From Hirudo medicinalis (taxonomy: Eukaryota > Annelida > Clitellata > Hirudinida > Hirudinidae): a stretch of DNA of 64,000 nucleotides. Of this stretch, positions 59,513 to 64,000 are shown one piece after another; within the stretch, counting starts at the first letter, position 1, and the number at the start of each line of letters is the position of its first letter. Location of the stretch: positions 62,001-126,000 of the forward strand of contig MPNW01000186.1 of NCBI GenBank assembly GCA_011800805.1. Direction: 5' to 3'. The translations under genes were made by a program, and so were the position numbers. The notes beneath the pieces were generated by a model, which was given only the letters and a program-made list of their open reading frames with translations, had not been told where the DNA came from and did not search any database.

Positions 59513-62500
59513 ATGCTGCATATCACGGTGGAAACAATTACGGGGAGAAGCTTTAAGATTCGTGTTTCTCCCCATGAAACAATATATTTCGTAAAGGTGA
59601 AAATATGCCAACTCGAAGGTGGGACTTCTAAGTGATTGAGATAAAAATGCTTTTCACTACATCTGATTGTAACCACATTTAGGTATTCCAATTAGCCATC
59701 AGATATTGATATGGAAGTCAATTGAGTTAAATAATGATCACACTCTTTCTTCTTATAACATTCCAAATAACTCCACTTTAAAGCTGACCTTAACAATGAA
59801 AGGAGGGCCTATAAATTCAGGTATAGTGTTTTTTAAAATATTTAAATGTAATTTTGTGAGCTTATTTTTTGCCTGTTGCTCTTATTTCCATATTTTATTC
59901 TATTTATTGATGAAAAGATATTTGCATGTTAATTTAAAATAAAATTCAGACATGGGGTTTAAACATAAGGTTAAAATTATAAGCTTAAAGGCTTTAGATA
60001 TAGATTTTATGTGCTCTGCAAAAGTTCTTAAAAATTAGCTTCATAAAATATAGTTCTTAGAACATAAGCTCTAGGAAATAAGGGTGCCTATAGGTGACGG
60101 GCAAAACCCAACTCGCAGGGGGCAATTTTTTTCCAGTTTTCCACGGGTTAGGGGTAAGGGGTTCTGGTGGATTTTTTTTTCTGTTTGGTGCCTGCCCATG
60201 AATTCGCCCATCACTTGGTCAACATTAGAATATAAAAATAAACATTTCCTAAACAAAATTGTAAATTTGCACTGCAATTGCAACTGTCAAAGAAGTGAAA
60301 CATAATAAAGTTCACATTAATAATAAAGCATGAAAGTGAATTTCTGTTGGTTATGGGTGCATTTAATGATGAACTGGCAGCTTGAGATCAGCAGAGATCT
60401 GTAGTTCATTGTAGTTCTCTTGGTACTTTTTCATATGGAAATCGCTGAAAATGTATCAATTTGGATTTATTAAAAATTTGAAAATTGTATTCATTTGATT
60501 AGGTGCAATTGGTTCTTATTGATATTAACAGTTAAAAATGCACTACATGGTCAAATTAATTGTTGCATGTATCATTGCTTTCAAGTGAACGTGTTTATGA
60601 ATTACTTGCTGCACACCATGACCTGCAGTTTTGACAGACGAACCAAGCTTTCAAGACATGGTTGAGTATCTGGCCGAACCTGGTGACATTCCATCATCAT
60701 CATCCTCTTCATCATCCCTCGTCAGTGAAAAGAAACGTGGTGCTCTGATACTTTACCGCTACGGCAATCATTCCCTTAAGATCGCCAGCAGAGATTTCAC
60801 ACAACCTGAAGCCTACAGGTTGTTGGCCCTAACTGATTATTAAAAATGCATATATATATTTAATAATATATATAATTTGTTTTTGAAATATGTAAAAATA
60901 ATTTCAACCTTATAAATAATAATAAGATGCATTAGTCATGAATTTCAAGCAATTTGTTGCAGTAATTATTAATATTTGCACGACAAATTCACTTTGAGGT
61001 TTTACTTGCTATCAGCTTTCTGCAATAATTTTCACAATTTCAATATTAATGTTTTTAAAATGATTATTACATTAGCAAGTTATTTCTTCCCTTGTGTTAC
61101 CATGTGAAAGTTGTTCCATTTCAGTGTTGAGAAGTGGAGAGTGAAGTTTGAGGATTTAAAGTTGAAAAATGAAAGACAAGTTGAAAACAACAAGTTGAAA
61201 GGAAAGATGGCAGCTTTGAGGAAACAAATGCAAAAAGTGGCTCTAAACAAGGAAAAGAAGGTTTTTTTGTGATGGTTTCTTTTGATAAGCATTTAATTCA
61301 ATTAATTTTAAAGCTGCTCAACATAATCTTTGTTACTCATTGCATTGCTTAATCATTTTTCATTGTAAAATATTTGTTTGAAAACTCCGTCTGTCTGTGC
61401 ATTTACTTGGGCAATTTTCGACTGTTTCAGTTAGAGCCACCCTTCGACACAATTTCAAACGAGGAGGACGCTAATAAAGAGGAGTCAAACAAAAAAACAT
61501 TTGATACGCACATTGCTCGTCAGTCACCAAAAATTCTCTCTTACGGAAAATCTAATTTTGATGATCACGAAGAAATTCTCTCCTGCTGCCAAATAAAGTC
61601 CAGCTTCATTTCTGCAGAATCTGGGAATCGATTAATAATTTCTCCTGCCAAAGATCTTGAAGAACCCTCTGAACCTTTGCGTTCTCCTCTACTGAGGGAT
61701 TCAAAATTCATGAAGCCGGAGTCATGGTGCAGTGGTGTTGAAGTGCCATGGGCTGACAGTCGAAGCATCAGGGCCCTCATGGACCTGCGACATCAAAGTT
61801 CATCCAGTTTATCTGTTTCTAGCTCCTCTGAAACCAACTTGGAAGAGACTAGTATAGATGATGATGAGGAAGATGATGAAGACGATACTTCAATCCTAAA
61901 CACCCCAAATTCAACATCCCTTGAAGCTTTGAACGAACGAGAAGATGGGAACAACAACAACTGCCTTCCAGAAGCACTTGAAATCCTAACTAATCCGACT
62001 TCTGGCAATCCTCGAACTGAACTGTCGATGGATTCATCAGAAATTTTAAGAGAATGTGCCTTGGATTCCTCCCAGTTAAACCTCTCTAAATCGTCAAAAG
62101 TTGACACAGGGGTAGATGTGGAGGCTCTTGAGAATGATCATCATTGTATCCTACCAAAGGTTGCTTGTGATACAACAAAAACTTTGAGTTCAAGAATCAA
62201 TGAGAAACTTAATGGCTTATCACTCCAAGCTAACAACGATGCCTTAATGAGAAGCATCCCCTCGAGGAATGGGTTGTCAACTTTGCAGCCAAGAAATCCC
62301 ACTTTCCTGGATCTTCTTCGGAGCAGCAGATTGAGAGGGGAAAGGAAGAATTTGTTATTTTCAAAAGGACGTGGAGATGTCACTGCAAGAGCTTGTAATG
62401 GTGTCATTCAGATGAGTTCCTTGGATCTGTGTGACAAAGGAATTGAAGAGGGAAATCGTGAATACACAAAACAGAAAGTTGAAAGTTTGAAGAAGCTGGA

Positions 62501-63911
62501 AGATGATGTAAACAGTAGAAGCAGAGAATCAGATCTGGACAGAATTTCTCTCCTTCCCAAACTACCGCCACTCGAACCTCTCAGCTCCAGGAGTTTTTTG
62601 GCTCCTCAAACATCACTTTCAGTCATCAGGAAAGTTCCAAACAGTTCGAGCAGTTGTGCAGTGAAATCACAAGCTTCAGAAGCAAAATATTCGTACGGCC
62701 TCCTGCCACCCATTCAAATAAAAAACTCGGCCGTTAATTCAAAACAGAGGTGCCTTCCAAAACTTCCTAGTCCCACGCTGCCGACAAGGAAAGGTCTGGA
62801 AAGACATCCCCATTTTGTTTTTGATATGTTTGTTGTCACCGTTGATGTTGTCACCATTGATATTGTTGTAGCTGTTGATGTTGTCACTGTTAACACTGTT
62901 GTTGGTGTACAACTTGTCAAATGTTGTCCATTTATCTTTTAGTCACATTAATTGATTAAATAATTTCCCATTTAGAAAGCTTTTCTCCATTTATGAAGAA
63001 AAGAAATGGTTGCCTTAGCACCCTCAACAATTCCTGCTTGAAGAGGGAACAACACGTGATGTTTTGTGCGAGCGAGGATGAAGAGGATGCCACTGAAAAT
63101 GAAAATGCTTCTTGCATCAAGGATAATTTCCCAACCCTCGAGATACCAGGATCCTTGTTAAGTTCTGACTTGAGTGGCTGCAAAGTCAGAGTGAAGAAAT
63201 TTGTTGAAGGAAGAAGGGTTGGTATTTGTGGGTGTTTGTGGATGTTTTACATTTGGAGGGAGACATTGGTTTGTTAAAATAGAGATGAGGTTTGAAAGCT
63301 TATTAAAAGATGTTATTTTATGTATTTAATCATTTGTTAAAGTGGTCTGGTAATTCTTTATTTGGAATTATTTTTATTTGCATCCAACAATTCATTTAAT
63401 ATAATTAAATCAGACAAATTTTTCCACTTATTTTTTGTTTGAAATATTTTAATGACTGAACACCTTGAGAATGTTATGTATTTTTTCCTTTCTGTGCAGG
63501 GTCTTCATTCTCCAAACCTGAATCTGATGAAAATGCTCGAAGTCGTGACCCGGGAGAATCAGAGGTCGCGTTTGATCGGCAGGAGGACGGGTTACATCAT
63601 CTCCACTTCTTCTGACCCCGACCCTGACATCTCCGAGGAACTACCTCCCTCGTCTCTTGATTCTGAAAAAGCTCTTGTAAGCGATTTGTGTTTTGTTCTT
63701 TTAAGCCATAATGTAATGAGTGTTTGAGCTTTAACAAGGTTTTAACCATTCAGTATGAAGGTAGCTGCTAGAAGTATTGAGATGTTTTCCTTTACCAGTT
63801 AACTTACTCCAATCACCAGGAAACAGCAACTGAACCGTGTTTGCCCCCTCCGAAGAAGAAATGCGCCGTTTGCCGCAAGAAAACCAGCCTTGCTGCCAGC
63901 TTTTTGTGCAG
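59513..63911 (+). CDS. ZFAND4: ZFAND4-type protein (N-terminal ubiquitin-like, C-terminal AN1 finger), 3' end outside window
   Basis: Exons 59513-59618, 59683-59820, 60629-60818, 61125-61260, 61431-62793, 62976-63217, 63500-63676 and 63820-63911 join in frame to 814 residues and continue past the window. Residues 1-75 are a ubiquitin-like fold: MLHITVETITGRSF, ETIYFVKVKICQLEGIP, HTLSSYNIPNNSTLKL, ending in MKGGPIN like the ubiquitin/ZFAND4 RGG-PIN junction. Exon 3 has DMVEYLAEP and a Ser run. Exon 4 (WRVKFEDLKLKNERQVENNK) is a predicted coiled coil. The 1.36-kb exon 5 is Ser/Glu/Asp-rich and disordered. The last readable exon begins the AN1 zinc finger, KKKCAVCRKKTSLAASFLCRC. Human ZFAND4 has 727 residues with the same order. 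AN1/UBL proteins act in ubiquitin-proteasome handling, but the exact role of ZFAND4 is poorly known. Confidence 0.93.
62815..62910 (+). repeat. Imperfect (GTTGATGTTGTCACC)n minisatellite in a ZFAND4 intron
   Basis: About six degenerate units of 15-18 bp built from GTTGATGTTGTCACC lie just after the donor at 62794. The exon-5 reading frame stays open through the array to 62942, so intron retention would add about 50 Val/Asp/Thr-rich residues. Confidence 0.75.
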
Positions 63912-64000
63912 GTGTTTCTTGTTATTGAGTTATTTGTGGAACATTGTTGTTAAACAATCACTTGTTAAATTGCTCAACTAATGATGTGATGTTAGAGCCT

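Overview
This is eukaryotic, animal (metazoan) nuclear DNA. It is AT-rich, with small to medium GT-AG introns, intron-rich orthologues of conserved animal genes, and a dense layer of decayed transposons. The gene set (PIM kinase, PX-BAR sorting nexin, MsrA, UNC119, SRSF10, fibrinogen-related lectins, a TRP-like channel, LPGAT1, MACROD, ZFAND4) and the transposon set (Mutator-like, hAT, jockey/CR1-type LINEs) fit an invertebrate. I cannot name the phylum from sequence alone. No bacterial, CRISPR or rRNA signal was seen.

Layout. 0.7-4.9 kb: 3' part of a PIM-family kinase (+) with a very long serine/lysine-rich tail. 7.5-12.1 kb: SNX1/SNX2-type gene (+) in 11 exons, with a LINE fragment and a tRNA-like SINE in its introns. 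13.0-14.4 kb: MsrA (-), divergent from UNC119 (+, 14.7-15.7 kb). 17.6-20.3 kb: a broken SRSF10 copy and a fibrinogen-domain gene (both -); the latter contains an assembly gap flanked by a 94-bp duplication. 20.3-23.1 kb: hAT elements. 24.0-31.3 kb: a decayed Mutator-like element whose split gene carries an N-terminal DNA-binding-like region, a MULE transposase core, a Ulp1-like peptidase fold and a PHD finger. 33.3-35.4 kb: intronless six-transmembrane TRP-like channel (-). 37-40 kb: a 38-bp tandem array, a decayed repetitive ORF and a LINE reverse transcriptase. 40.6-45.9 kb: intact single-exon SRSF10 (+), then fibrinogen-domain relics and an intact fibrinogen-domain gene (+). 46.4 kb: truncated second copy of the Mutator-like element. 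48.0-52.1 kb: LPGAT1-type acyltransferase (-). 52.6-53.9 kb: hAT-type MITE and hAT transposase remnant. 55.2-58.7 kb: MACROD-type ADP-ribosyl hydrolase (+). 59.5 kb to the edge: ZFAND4 (+, cut by the window in its AN1 finger).

The conserved genes look like unrelated housekeeping and signalling loci rather than a pathway cluster. The most dynamic part is 17-46 kb. There two SRSF10/fibrinogen-domain pairs lie in opposite orientation about 20 kb apart, with transposon copies between and beside them. That region also holds the gap, the isolated N bases and a suspiciously identical exon shared by the two fibrinogen genes. Exon boundaries were set by reading splice sites by eye and checking that reading phases join; every multi-exon model given as CDS keeps frame throughout unless stated.
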